A DNA stretch of 64,000 nt from Psychrobacter okhotskensis. Its GTDB lineage: Bacteria; Pseudomonadota; Gammaproteobacteria; Pseudomonadales; Moraxellaceae. A program made the position numbers and the translations under genes. The notes under the pieces were generated by a model. The model made no database searches. It was given only the letters and a program-made list of their open reading frames with translations, and had not been told where the DNA came from. Of this stretch, positions 26,702 through 36,166 are shown one piece after another. How positions within the stretch are numbered: position 1 is the stretch's first letter; every line of letters starts with the position of its first letter. The DNA lies in NCBI RefSeq assembly GCF_013248965.1, contig NZ_JABRVQ010000010.1, positions 47,841 through 111,840 of the forward strand, written 5' to 3'.

Positions 26702-26914
26702 AAATAGTCCTATCGATCATTACCAGTGTTACAGGGTGTCTTTAGCGCGTCTACTGAGCATTGACGCTCATATTTGGACGGTAAAAACGCCCGTAGTTTA
26801 GCATATAACCGGTGTTTTAATAGTTAAGTTTACACTTGTATATTGAGATAACCGCGCTTTTATCAAGTCTGATATGAGCATTTCGTTGATTTAAACGAGT
26901 CTATCATTGCTCGT

Positions 26915-26943
26915 TTGACCGCTATATTACACCAAATTATGTT
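26915..26943 (+). promoter_or_regulatory. Candidate sigma-70 promoter for apt
   Basis: TTGACC, 17 bp spacer, TATGTT, ending 87 bp before the apt start. Apart from this, the 329 bp gap between rubA and apt shows only AT-rich sequence, where a divergent rubA promoter must also lie. Confidence 0.55.
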
Positions 26944-27030
26944 ATAGTAATCGCTACTAATTTCACGGTGATGTCTGTCATTTATCACCGTCACTTATTA
27001 CCATCTAAGCCATATGAAATAAGGGTTATT

Positions 27031-27600
27031 ATGAGCGTCAACGCCGCCGCTACATCTACTAATACTGAAACTGAGCCGTCTCATACGCTCAATACCGACC
27101 ATCCGTTTTGGCAGGTTATTCGCACAGTACCAAACTTCCCGAAAGTCGGCATTGATTTTTATGATATTACCCCGTTACTGCGCAGTCACATTAATGCGGT
27201 GATTGATGCGCTGCTTGCGGTATTGCCAGATGGGCTGATGGATGAAGTGGACTGTTTGGGTGCAGTAGAGGCACGTGGCTTTGTGTTTGCCAGCTTGCTG
27301 GCAGGTCGCTTGGGTAAAGGGATGATTTTGTTGCGTAAACCCGGTAAGTTGCCGCCGCCTGTTGCCAACAAGGCCTATGCGCTAGAATACGGTAAAGACA
27401 CGCTTGAGATGCAAAATAACCTGCCTTCTGAGCGAGTATTGTTGGTCGATGATATTTTGGCAACCGGCGGCACGTTGACTACCGCTTATGAGCTGTGCCA
27501 ATCAGCGGATCATACTGTGGTCGGGGCTTTAGTACTGCTAGACTTGGTTGACTTGCATGGTGAGTTCCCCGTGCCTGTTTATACGGTGCTAAAAGCTTAA
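27031..27600 (+). CDS. apt: Adenine phosphoribosyltransferase
   Basis: Purine salvage enzyme that joins adenine and PRPP to AMP. 189 residues from ATG at 27031, chosen because AAGGG lies five bases upstream; the open frame continues 21 codons further but that part has no ribosome binding site. The core opens FWQVIRTVPNFPKVGIDFYDITPLL, shows GAVEARGF and carries the PRPP-binding motif VLLVDDILATGGT. An Ala/Thr-rich N-terminal tail of about 22 residues precedes the usual start of the fold. Single gene between a promoter and a strong terminator. Confidence 0.95.
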   Translation: MSVNAAATSTNTETEPSHTLNTDHPFWQVIRTVPNFPKVGIDFYDITPLLRSHINAVIDALLAVLPDGLMDEVDCLGAVEARGFVFASLLAGRLGKGMILLRKPGKLPPPVANKAYALEYGKDTLEMQNNLPSERVLLVDDILATGGTLTTAYELCQSADHTVVGALVLLDLVDLHGEFPVPVYTVLKA

Positions 27601-27626
27601 CGTTAATTTTTAAATTGACCATAAAG

Positions 27627-27662
27627 AAAAAGCGCGCTGATATAAGGTCAGCGCGCTTTTTT
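27627..27662 (+). terminator. Intrinsic terminator after apt
   Basis: AAAAAGCGCGCTGA / TCAGCGCGCTTTTTT with a 7 nt loop, between convergent genes; likely works both ways. Confidence 0.94.
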
Positions 27663-27676
27663 GCTATCGATATTTT

Positions 27677-28144
27677 TTATTTGTCTTGTTGATAACGTTC
27701 GCAAGTTTGCTCTACTATTTTGCGCCCGATCGTTTTTGGCGTTGTAATTTTAAAATCCTTGGTGGTCAATATGGGTTTGTCTGATTGCCAAGATTTTATG
27801 ACTTTATTATCAGCGCCATAATTCACGTAGGCTCGTCGATAGTAACTGGCATCTTTACAAGATATCAATAATTGCTGATCGCTATGGTCTATAGCGCTTT
27901 CTTTTTTGCTCTTTTTATCTTTTTTATCCGTCTGTTGTAGCTGCGGCGGATAGGTTCTACGAATGGATGCCAAAATGTTTTCGACATGATGCTCATCTAT
28001 GATATTGATATCAGAGCTTTCAATAGAGTCGGAATCTAGGCTGAAAGTCGAACCAGAATCAGTCTCAGATATCTCTATCCAGTTTACTGCATGTGCACTA
28101 ATCGCTAGCGCACTACCTGCTAATACCACTGATAGCCGTCTCAT
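27677..28144 (-). CDS. Small secreted protein, surface-adhesin E-like
   Basis: 155 residues starting at ATG 28144 (a TTG two codons upstream has no better signal). The signal peptide MRRLSVVLAGSALAISAHA ends at an AHA-V site. The mature part begins NWIEISETDSGSTFSLDSDSI and continues with RAYVNYGADNKVIKSW, a pattern seen in the surface-adhesin E family of small periplasmic or outer-surface proteins. A Lys/Asp-rich loop (TDKKDKKSKKES) interrupts the middle. Two Cys, in SCKDAS and EQTCERY, may form a disulfide. Function unknown. Confidence 0.75.
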   Translation of the reverse strand: MRRLSVVLAGSALAISAHAVNWIEISETDSGSTFSLDSDSIESSDINIIDEHHVENILASIRRTYPPQLQQTDKKDKKSKKESAIDHSDQQLLISCKDASYYRRAYVNYGADNKVIKSWQSDKPILTTKDFKITTPKTIGRKIVEQTCERYQQDK

Positions 28145-28252
28145 AATCAAGCCTTACTTCTTGTTATTTGAAGTAGGTTATAATAGCTAACTTACTATTA
28201 GCAGGCAAATCTCTTTTATTTGCCGGTGTTTAACTGCGCGTTATCGTAACGA

Positions 28253-29194
28253 CTAACTGCGCATCGCAGCCAATGCCTGAGCAAGCTCATCACGCGCACC
28301 GATAAAGCCATCGATACCCTTGGGTAGCAAGTCTTGGGTAACGGTATCCTTTTGATAGGCTTGACTGAACTCTTCCTGCGTCAAACTTACTCGAGTCATA
28401 TCATCTAACGCCATCGACATGCTTGGTGAAAGCTGACGAGGGACTTCTATATCCATCGCTGCCAACTCATCAATAAGATCGGGAGCAATGGTCAACAGAT
28501 CACAGCCTGCCAATGCCAATATTTGCTCAGTAGAGCGAAAGCTTGCGCCCATTACTTGCGTGTTGTAGCCATGTTGCTTGAAATATTGGTAAATAAGCTT
28601 GACCGATTGCACACCCATATCATCAGAGACAGGCACGTTCTGACGGTTTTGTTGGCGTTTTTGCCAATCTAAAATACGACCAACAAAGGGTGATATGAGG
28701 GTCACGCCAGCGTCAGCACAGGCAATCGCTTGATGCTGTCCGAATAATAACGTCAGATTGCAGTGAATTCCCTGAGTTTCTAGATACCGTGCGGCCTCAA
28801 TGCCTTGCCACGTCGCCGCCATCTTAATGAGGACACGCTCTGAGTCGACCCCTGCTTGCTGATAGGCCTCCATAAATGCTAAGGCTTTATCAATCGTCGC
28901 TTGGGTGTCATATGACAAACGCGCATCGACCTCAGTTGAGACACGCCCTTCGATTAGCTCTAAAATATTACAGCCAATCTTGATAGTGAGCGCATCAATG
29001 ACATCGTCTACGTTACCTTGATAGCGACTCATCGTCTCTGAGAGCATAGACTGGTTATCAGGATGAATAAGGGCTTTGGTAATGAGACTGGGATTGGTGG
29101 TCGCATCGACAGGTTTTAAGCGAGCAATAGCGCTAAGGTCGCCAGTATCAGCGACAATGGTGGTCATGGTGCGAAGCTGTTGTAATGCGCTCAT
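28253..29194 (-). CDS. tal: Transaldolase
   Basis: Pentose phosphate pathway enzyme that moves a dihydroxyacetone unit between sugar phosphates. 313 residues, TalB-like. The early motif is DATTNPSLI, the Schiff-base lysine is Lys124 in ERVLIKMAATWQG, and later motifs are TLLFGQHQA and SPFVGRILDW. The C-terminus is shorter by a few residues than in E. coli TalB. An AAGGATACCTG ribosome binding site precedes the ATG. No linked sugar genes. Confidence 0.95.
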   Translation of the reverse strand: MSALQQLRTMTTIVADTGDLSAIARLKPVDATTNPSLITKALIHPDNQSMLSETMSRYQGNVDDVIDALTIKIGCNILELIEGRVSTEVDARLSYDTQATIDKALAFMEAYQQAGVDSERVLIKMAATWQGIEAARYLETQGIHCNLTLLFGQHQAIACADAGVTLISPFVGRILDWQKRQQNRQNVPVSDDMGVQSVKLIYQYFKQHGYNTQVMGASFRSTEQILALAGCDLLTIAPDLIDELAAMDIEVPRQLSPSMSMALDDMTRVSLTQEEFSQAYQKDTVTQDLLPKGIDGFIGARDELAQALAAMRS

Positions 29195-29837
29195 CAGGTA
29201 TCCTTGTATGAATCAATTAACAGGGTGGTGTTTTAAAATTGTTAAGTGTTAAAAAGTATTTAAGTGTTAAAAGATTGGTTATGTTCTAAAGATTAAATGT
29301 ATTTAAAAGGTGTTTATGCTTTTGTTAGTGGTGCTAGTTACCATTAGTTTTGAACTGTAACATAGTTTTGAGCCACTGTTCTGCCATATAGTCATTCCAC
29401 TATAAAAGTATTACTGCGTTAACCCCGTTTGAAGTATTAAATATACCTCTACACTCGGTTGCCTTGTACTACTTTTAAATTTAATCAATTATAGTTCCCC
29501 GTACATGGCTGCCAAATTGGATAACTGTGCTAATATTTATGACGGTTCGATGCTTTACACGCATTTACGAATGGGCACTGCGCGTAGTTTTTGTTATAGT
29601 AGAGCCGGCCAGCACATCTTCTGTTGTATTAACAGAGTAATCCATGAGCCGTATCGGCGAGCAGCGTTAGAATAAAGCGGGCAAAGCAGCCTATGTTGAT
29701 AAACTGGTTTAGCAAACAGGGACTATCAATATGGTTGGACTCAGTTATCAATAAATATAATTATATGCAAACATAAAAACAGTGATTATTAACAGTTATA
29801 AAACTCAGTAATAATATTAGAAAAAGGATGGGCGGTA
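29195..29837. promoter_or_regulatory. Gap between tal and pheA
   Basis: 643 bp between divergent genes. It contains the 108 bp repeat at 29387-29494. A short frame at 29644-29670 (MSRIGEQR) and one at 29693 (27 codons) are too weak to call, and neither is rich in Phe, so a classical pheA leader peptide is not supported. The last 80 bp are strongly AT-rich and may hold the pheA promoter. Confidence 0.5.
29387..29494 (+). repeat. About 107 bp inverted-repeat element, copy 1 (upstream of pheA)
   Basis: Starts TATAGTCATTCCACTATAAAAG and ends ACTTTTAAATTTAATCAATTATAG (shown here in short pieces); the ends are imperfect inverted repeats of about 24 bp. The middle (GCGTTAACCCCGTTTGAAG, TATTAAATATACCTCTACAC, CGGTTGCCTTGTAC) matches copy 2 at 31009 closely. 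No coding capacity. Confidence 0.75.
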
Positions 29838-31013
29838 ATGAGTGAGCAGTCACCAGAGCAAAAAATGGACAACCTAAATAAAAGCAGCGCAAGCGATAAC
29901 TCAAGCGAAAAAGAGTTTTTAGATCAGCTGCGCCACAGTATTGATAGCGTAGACTGCGACATTCAAACGCTGATCAACAACCGTGCCAAACTGGCTCAGC
30001 AAGTGGCGACGGTCAAAAAAGAGCACATAGCAAAAAGTCCTGCGGCTGAAAAAAGCAATCCTATTTTTTATCGCCCAGAACGTGAAGCTCAAGTACTAAA
30101 AGCCGTGATGGCACGTAATACTGGTCCAATCGCTGATGAAAAAATGGCCCGTTTGTTTCGTGAAATTATGTCGGTGTGCTTAGATCTAGAAGCGCCGCAA
30201 CGTATTGCCTTTTTGGGTCCAGTTGGCACCTTTACTCATGCCGCCGCCCTCAAGCATTTTGGTAAAGCGGCTGATACCGTACCAATGACGACTATCACTG
30301 ATGTATTCCGTGAAGTCGAAGCGGGGACGGCAATGTATGGCGTTGTGCCGGTTGAAAACTCATCAGAGGGTGTGGTCAATCATACTTTGGATGGCTTTTT
30401 GTCTTCTACCTTAAAGATAATTGGGGAAGTTGAGCTGCCCATTCATCAAAACTTCTTGGTCGCTGAGCACACCAAGCTTGACGGTCTCAGCCGTATTTAT
30501 TCGCATCAGCAGTCACTAGCCCAGTGCCGTCATTGGCTCGATGTCAATTATCCCAATGTTGAGCGTGTCGCTGTATCGAGCAATGGTGAAGCCGCACGTC
30601 GACTCAAAAATGAATGGCATTCAGCAGCAATTGCAGGGGATGTCGCAGCCGCAGAGTATGACTTGCATAAGCTTTACTCAAATATTGAAGACAATCCAAG
30701 CAACACCACACGCTTCCTTATCATCGGTCACGAAGCGATTGCGCCATCAGGACAGGATAAAACCTCTATCGTCGTCTCAGCTCATGACAAAGCGGGCGCG
30801 CTTATCGAAATCTTAAAGCCCTTGTCTTATCATGGCGTGTCGATGACCAGTATTGAGACGCGTCCTGAACGTCCTAATAAATGGGCCTATGTCTTCTTTA
30901 TTGATATGGACGGTCATATCAACGATCCAAATGTCAGTGCGGCCATCAATGATATTCGCCCGTTAGTGAAGGATTTACGTGTGTTGGGTTCATACCCAAA
31001 AGCCGTGCTATAG
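29838..31013 (+). CDS. pheA: Bifunctional chorismate mutase/prephenate dehydratase
   Basis: Makes phenylpyruvate from chorismate via prephenate. 391 residues. An about 25-residue Ser/Asn-rich lead precedes the AroQ chorismate mutase domain (about 26-115: LRHSIDSVDCDIQTLINNR, then KMARLFREIMSVC). The prephenate dehydratase domain follows (RIAFLGPVGTFTHAAALKHFG to NTTRFLIIG, with VVPVENSSEGVV). The C-terminal ACT domain (about 305-388) has the regulatory ESRP-type site as IETRPER, so feedback by phenylalanine is likely. Its stop codon TAG at 31011-31013 is part of a repeat element. AAGGATGGGCGG acts as ribosome binding site. Confidence 0.96.
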   Translation: MSEQSPEQKMDNLNKSSASDNSSEKEFLDQLRHSIDSVDCDIQTLINNRAKLAQQVATVKKEHIAKSPAAEKSNPIFYRPEREAQVLKAVMARNTGPIADEKMARLFREIMSVCLDLEAPQRIAFLGPVGTFTHAAALKHFGKAADTVPMTTITDVFREVEAGTAMYGVVPVENSSEGVVNHTLDGFLSSTLKIIGEVELPIHQNFLVAEHTKLDGLSRIYSHQQSLAQCRHWLDVNYPNVERVAVSSNGEAARRLKNEWHSAAIAGDVAAAEYDLHKLYSNIEDNPSNTTRFLIIGHEAIAPSGQDKTSIVVSAHDKAGALIEILKPLSYHGVSMTSIETRPERPNKWAYVFFIDMDGHINDPNVSAAINDIRPLVKDLRVLGSYPKAVL

Positions 31014-31115
31014 TCAATTCACTATAAAAGTGTGACAGCGTTAACCTTGCTTGAAGTATTAAATATAGCTGTACGCTTGGTTGCCTTGTACCACTTTTGC
31101 ATTGAACCGACTATA
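31009..31115 (+). repeat. About 107 bp inverted-repeat element, copy 2 (overlaps the pheA stop)
   Basis: Same element as at 29387, same orientation. Ends CTATAGTCAATTCACTATAA and its imperfect complement ending CCGACTATA. The left end supplies the last bases of pheA, including the TAG stop. Confidence 0.78.
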
Positions 31116-31262
31116 ACTATCTGTCCTTGTTGCTCTTTTAAATCGAATCAACTACTTTAAATTGAAGCAATTCTACAGCGCTGGTTTGTGCTCGAAAGAC
31201 TCGTTAAATTACTCATTAGTATCAATAAATCGTAGATGCGTCATCACTTCTAAGGATAAACC

Positions 31263-32393
31263 ATGCAGACACCTCAATCGACTGAGTCAAATTTATCACC
31301 GCTCATACCTGCCTATGACAGTATCTTAGAGCTTGCTCCGTATCAAACAGGCAAGCCGGTGGAAGAGTTGACGCGCGAATATGGCGTCTCAGATGTGGTG
31401 AAGCTTGCTAGCAATGAGAATCCAATGGGCTGCTCACCGCAAGTGACGTTGGCAGTGACAGAGCAGCTTAGTCAGCTGGCGCGTTATCCTGATGGTAATG
31501 GTTACTACCTAAAGCAAGCATTGGCTGATTTTAATGATGTGAATATCGATCAGATCACCTTGGGCAATGGCTCTAACGATTTGCTCGATATCTTGGCGCG
31601 TAGTTTTGTGGGTACGGATGACGCGATCGTCTATAGCCAGTATGCCTTTGTGGTTTATTCGATGCTAGCAAAAATGCAAGGCGCGACGGGCGTAGAAGTG
31701 CCCGCGCAGCGTTTTGGTCATGATCTCAACGCCATGAGCCAAGCGGTTCAGGACAATCCTAATACCAAAATTGTCTTTATTGCCAATCCTAACAACCCAA
31801 CCGGAACACAGCTTGAGCATAAAGCGCTGCGTCAGTTCGTCGCAGGTGTGCCAAGCTCAGTATTGGTGGTATTGGATGAAGCCTATATTGAGTACAGTCC
31901 TGAGAGTAATAACAGAGCGCTAATCGAGGATTTTGATAATGTGGTCATCGTTCGCACCTTCTCCAAAGCGTATGGATTAGCAGGTCTGCGAGTTGGCTAT
32001 GCACTAAGCTCGGTAGCAGTTGCGGATTTATTAAACCGTATCCGTCAGCCATTTAATGTCAGTCGTGTTGGACTGGCGGCCGCCGCAGCAGCACTTGGTG
32101 ATCAAGATTTCATTGAAAAAGTACGCTTGACCAACGAAGAGCAAATGCGCTGGTTAGAAAAGCAGTTTGATGCTTTAGGGTTGGGTTTTGTTAAGTCGCA
32201 TGCCAATTTTATCATGGTAGAAATGGACGATGAAAATGCGCTATCGATCAATCAAGCATTACTTGAGCAAGGGGTCATCGTGCGGCCATTGGTAGGCTAT
32301 GGCTTGCCTACTTGGTTGCGTATCACGGTAGGCGTGGCAGAAGACAATATGCGCCTGATTGATACACTACGCTCTATACTGACTGATGATTAG
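31263..32393 (+). CDS. hisC: Histidinol-phosphate/aromatic aminotransferase
   Basis: PLP-dependent class I/II aminotransferase of 376 residues. Motifs: KLASNENPMGCSP near the N-terminus, FIANPNNPTGTQ, VLDEAYIEYSP, and the PLP lysine in RTFSKAYGLAGLRVGYAL. By sequence it is HisC. Its place between pheA and tyrA-aroA suggests that it works as an aromatic aminotransferase making phenylalanine and tyrosine, as known for HisC2-type genes in other bacteria; it could serve histidine synthesis too. CTAAGGATAAACC gives a good ribosome binding site. Confidence 0.93.
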   Translation: MQTPQSTESNLSPLIPAYDSILELAPYQTGKPVEELTREYGVSDVVKLASNENPMGCSPQVTLAVTEQLSQLARYPDGNGYYLKQALADFNDVNIDQITLGNGSNDLLDILARSFVGTDDAIVYSQYAFVVYSMLAKMQGATGVEVPAQRFGHDLNAMSQAVQDNPNTKIVFIANPNNPTGTQLEHKALRQFVAGVPSSVLVVLDEAYIEYSPESNNRALIEDFDNVVIVRTFSKAYGLAGLRVGYALSSVAVADLLNRIRQPFNVSRVGLAAAAAALGDQDFIEKVRLTNEEQMRWLEKQFDALGLGFVKSHANFIMVEMDDENALSINQALLEQGVIVRPLVGYGLPTWLRITVGVAEDNMRLIDTLRSILTDD

Positions 32394-32467
32394 ACAATTA
32401 AACTTTATAAAATGAATGTCAGTTTATATCACCTAACAAGACGTTCGTTTGTTCAAAGAGAAACGCC

Positions 32468-34834
32468 GTGAGTTGCCAGCAAAACATTCAAAATGATCAA
32501 AATAATAATAGGCAGTCCGCTATCAATACCCAGCCGCCGTTATTTAAGCAGGTTTGTGTCATCGGTCTCGGACTTATCGGTGCCAGCCTTGCCCAAGCCA
32601 TCAAAGACCATGGTTTAAGCGCGCGCTTGGTGGCGGTAGATCGACATGCGCCAAGCATCGACGAAGCCATTCAGCATGGTTTGCTAGATGCGGGTAGTGC
32701 TATCTTAAGTGACGTGGTATCAGGCAGTGACTTAATTGTCATCGCCGTACCAGTACAAGCGGTGAAAGCCGTGTTTGTCGATATCAAATCCGCTATGGAT
32801 AATGGTCAGCTTGTGTCCGATTGCATCATTACCGATGTCTGTAGTACCAAGGTCAATATCATTGAAGCTGCCAAAGAAGTATTTGGGGCTTTGCCGACAG
32901 GATTGGTACCTGCGCATCCGATTGCTGGTGCCGAAGATTCAGGGTATCATGCGCGGCGTGCCACATTATTTGTCAATCATAGCGTGATTATATGTGAGCT
33001 GCCAACGACGGATTCTGCCGCTATTGCTAGATTGCGGCAGTTATGGGAAGCAGTGGGCGCTTCAGTGATGGCGATGTCCGCTGACCATCATGATTCTATT
33101 TTGGCGCATACCAGTCATTTGCCGCATTTGCTGGCGTTTAATCTGGTCGAGCAGCTGGCAAGCCATGATGACAATTTAGATATGTTTCGTTATGCCGCGG
33201 GCGGCTTTCGTGACTTTAGCCGTATTGCTGCCAGCGATCCTAAAATGTGGCATGATATATTTTTTGCCAATCAAAGCGCCATCGTAAGCGCTCTTGACGA
33301 GTATGGCGTTTATTTACAGACCATGCGTCAGCTTATTATTGATAAAGATTCAACCGCCCTGATGGGACTTTTGGGCCGCGCGCAAGCCGCACGGCGACAT
33401 TTTGGCCATATGTTAGCCAGCACTCCTTATACGGATACTTCTGCCATGTCAGCTTCTTATAATATTACTCCCAGCAATACCGTCTCTGGCACCATTAACA
33501 TTCCTGGTGACAAGTCTATCTCGCATCGCAGTATCATGCTCGGTAGCCTTGCGACAGGGGTGACCAATGTCACAGGATTTTTGGAAGGGGAAGATGCGCT
33601 TGCCACCTTGCAAGCTTTTCGTGATATGGGCGTGAGCATTGAAGGCCCTGATAAAGGCAAATTGACCATCCATGGCGTTGGTATGAATGGTTTAAAGCCA
33701 AGCAAAACGCCATTATATATGGGCAATTCGGGTACTAGTATGCGGCTGCTGGCAGGTATCTTGGCGGCACAAGCATTTGATAGTGTGTTGATCGGTGATA
33801 CGAGTTTAAACAAGCGCCCTATGGAGCGTGTCGCAGCGCCATTGCGCGCCATGGGTGCCGTGATTCAAAGTACGGGTCATAGCGGTACTGCGCCGCTAAG
33901 TATCATTGGTCGTGATAGTGTCGGACAGCCGCTGCAAGGGGCTGAGTATGATATGCCAGTCGCGTCTGCACAGGTTAAGTCTTGCTTATTGCTGGCTGGA
34001 CTGTGGGCAAAAGGCACAACGACTGTCATTCAACCTGAAGTTAGCCGTGACCATACCGAACGTATGCTCTCAGCCTTTGGTTATCCTGTGACTGTTGATG
34101 GCAATCGCATTAGCGTTGAAGGGGGTGGCACGCTCACAGGCGGTGATATCGCTGTCCCTGCGGATATCTCATCGGCGGCCTTCTTTATGGTAGCCGCTGC
34201 TATTAGTCAAGATAGCGAATTGACCTTAACGCAAGTGGGTATTAATCCGACACGTACGGGTATTATCGATATCTTACAACTGATGAATGCTGATATTAGC
34301 CTAAGCCATGAGACGCATGTGGGCGGTGAGCCAGTAGCAGATATCACGATTCGTAGCTCAAAACTAAAAGGTATTGAGATTCCAGAATACTTAGTGCCTT
34401 TAGCGATTGATGAGTTTCCAGTCTTATTCATTGCTGCTAGCTGTGCCCAAGGTCGTACAGTATTAACGGGTGCAAAAGAGTTGCGCGTTAAAGAATCAGA
34501 TCGCATTGCCGTGATGGCAGACGGTCTACAAACGCTTGGTATCGATTGCACCGTGACTGAAGATGGTCTAATTATTGAAGGTAAAGGTATTGAAGGCAAG
34601 GGCAGTAATGTTGATGTTAATGAGGTTAATAACAGCCAGCCAGTCTTCGGTGGCGGTCAAATTACCTCACATCATGATCATCGTATTGCTATGAGCTTTG
34701 CGGTTGCCAGCTTACGCGCATCCAAGCAGATTACCATTGAAGGCGTTGAGACCGTCAATACCAGTTTTCCAGGGTTTGCTGAACTTGCCAATCAAATCGG
34801 TATGTCTATTCAAGTGGATAATGGTGTAGCCTAA
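32468..34834 (+). CDS. tyrA-aroA: Fused prephenate dehydrogenase/3-phosphoshikimate 1-carboxyvinyltransferase
   Basis: 788-residue two-domain enzyme. The TyrA part (about 25-310) begins with the NAD-binding motif VCVIGLGLIGASLAQ and includes PAHPIAGAEDSGYHA and the HTSHLPHLLAF helix. The EPSP synthase part (about 335-785) begins VSGTINIPGDKSISHRS, and contains GNSGTSMRLLAG, the RPMERV segment, KESDRIAVMADGL and HHDHRIAMSFAV. GTG at 32468 is the start, supported by AAAGAG; no ATG lies near. The fusion places the shikimate step before chorismate and the tyrosine branch step in one chain. It is known in Acinetobacter, Psychrobacter and pseudomonads. No break or frameshift is seen. Confidence 0.95.
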   Translation: MSCQQNIQNDQNNNRQSAINTQPPLFKQVCVIGLGLIGASLAQAIKDHGLSARLVAVDRHAPSIDEAIQHGLLDAGSAILSDVVSGSDLIVIAVPVQAVKAVFVDIKSAMDNGQLVSDCIITDVCSTKVNIIEAAKEVFGALPTGLVPAHPIAGAEDSGYHARRATLFVNHSVIICELPTTDSAAIARLRQLWEAVGASVMAMSADHHDSILAHTSHLPHLLAFNLVEQLASHDDNLDMFRYAAGGFRDFSRIAASDPKMWHDIFFANQSAIVSALDEYGVYLQTMRQLIIDKDSTALMGLLGRAQAARRHFGHMLASTPYTDTSAMSASYNITPSNTVSGTINIPGDKSISHRSIMLGSLATGVTNVTGFLEGEDALATLQAFRDMGVSIEGPDKGKLTIHGVGMNGLKPSKTPLYMGNSGTSMRLLAGILAAQAFDSVLIGDTSLNKRPMERVAAPLRAMGAVIQSTGHSGTAPLSIIGRDSVGQPLQGAEYDMPVASAQVKSCLLLAGLWAKGTTTVIQPEVSRDHTERMLSAFGYPVTVDGNRISVEGGGTLTGGDIAVPADISSAAFFMVAAAISQDSELTLTQVGINPTRTGIIDILQLMNADISLSHETHVGGEPVADITIRSSKLKGIEIPEYLVPLAIDEFPVLFIAASCAQGRTVLTGAKELRVKESDRIAVMADGLQTLGIDCTVTEDGLIIEGKGIEGKGSNVDVNEVNNSQPVFGGGQITSHHDHRIAMSFAVASLRASKQITIEGVETVNTSFPGFAELANQIGMSIQVDNGVA

Positions 34835-35123
34835 TGCTAAAAACCCTAATAGTTTGATAAGCAGTATTATTGGCTTTTGAGATGTTGACTTCTGGATTTA
34901 ATGAAGCCAGCAAGGCTGCTTTTTAGCCTTTCTTGACCTTGATATAAAAGTTATTTTCAACGTGGTTATCGTCAGCAATGTGTTGATACTTTAATAGTAT
35001 TAACGCATTGCTTTTTACTTTCTACCCTATATGTAGTAACCCTGCGCTCTTACCGCTAAGTTTTCATTATTGATAAACATTAGGTGAGGTCGCGCTTTGC
35101 TCTAATTTAAGTTGTCTTGCCTT

Positions 35124-36086
35124 ATGACTACTCAAAATGTCGTCAAAAAACCAGTCGTTCCAATCAAAACTACGAGAAGTGGTATCGTCACTGCGCTGAT
35201 CGCTTTTTGTATATGGGGTGCATTTCCTTTATATTTTAAACAATTGGCCGCTTATAACGCGACAGAAATCATCGGTCATCGCATTGTTTGGACGTTTGCC
35301 TGTTTGCTCATCGTTGTGGTCGTGACCAAACGCTGGCAGTGGATAAATACCTTAAAACAAAATCCAAAATGGATAGCCTTGACCTTTTTGTCAGGTATTA
35401 TTATCGCCACCAATTGGCTCACCTATGTATGGGCGGTCAATCACGATCAGATACTTGAGGCGAGCTTGGGGTATTTTATTGGCCCGCTCGTTGGCGTGGC
35501 GTTATCGATGATTTTATTCAAAGAGCGCCTGCGACCTTTACAATGGGTCGCGATTGGTTTTGCGCTATTGTCTGTGGTCATTCAAGTCGTGATGCTCGGT
35601 AGTCTGCCATGGCTATCGCTCATTCTTGCCTTTAGCTTTAGTACTTACGGTACGATTCAGCGCCAAACGCCATTGACCGCAGTCGATGCAATGTTTGTTG
35701 AAACGACCATGTTGGTACCCATCTTTATTTGGTGGTTTTGGCAAGCGGATGTGGTCAGTAGCCAGCTGAGTTTTTGGTTTACCCCAAATATTTGGTTGCT
35801 TATGATAGCAGGTCCCATTACGCTGATACCGCTATTACTATTTAATAGATCGACTAAGCTAGTCGCTTATAGTATTTTAAGTTTTATGAATTATCTGACG
35901 CCGACCTTTATTTTCTTCTTGGCGGTGTTTTATTATAAAGAACCTTTTGACTTAAACCGTTTAGCCGTTTTTGGTTTGATTTGGCTAGGACTGTTATTAT
36001 TCAGCATTGACTTGTGGCGTCATCGCCCTAGTAAAGCATTAAAAGCCGAGCGCTTGCGCGAAGAAGCATTGCAGCAGAGTAAATAA
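35124..36086 (+). CDS. rarD: RarD-type EamA transporter
   Basis: Ten-helix membrane protein of 320 residues. The RarD signature FCIWGAFPLYFKQLAAYNAT is followed by EIIGHRIVWTF, and the middle contains NWLTYVWAVNHDQILEASLGYFI, which is typical of RarD. ATG at 35124 is chosen over the TTG four codons upstream; the ribosome binding site is weak for either. E. coli RarD is described as linked to chloramphenicol sensitivity; true substrate unknown. It is 80 bp upstream of folB. Confidence 0.88.
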   Translation: MTTQNVVKKPVVPIKTTRSGIVTALIAFCIWGAFPLYFKQLAAYNATEIIGHRIVWTFACLLIVVVVTKRWQWINTLKQNPKWIALTFLSGIIIATNWLTYVWAVNHDQILEASLGYFIGPLVGVALSMILFKERLRPLQWVAIGFALLSVVIQVVMLGSLPWLSLILAFSFSTYGTIQRQTPLTAVDAMFVETTMLVPIFIWWFWQADVVSSQLSFWFTPNIWLLMIAGPITLIPLLLFNRSTKLVAYSILSFMNYLTPTFIFFLAVFYYKEPFDLNRLAVFGLIWLGLLLFSIDLWRHRPSKALKAERLREEALQQSK

Positions 36087-36166
36087 AAAAACAAAGTAAA
36101 TAAAATTTTGGGCGAAAGACTTAAATTAAAAAGCTCAGTCAAAAATTAATAAATAAGGATGAGCGC

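Noticed and set aside
29644..29776. Short frames upstream of pheA as a possible leader peptide
   Set aside because: MSRIGEQR has no Phe and the second (27 codons) is not Phe-rich; there is no clear alternative terminator before pheA.
34835..35123. Terminator after tyrA-aroA (AGCCAGCAAGGCTGCTTTTT at about 34907)
   Set aside because: The stem is only four base pairs, too weak to list although a T run follows.
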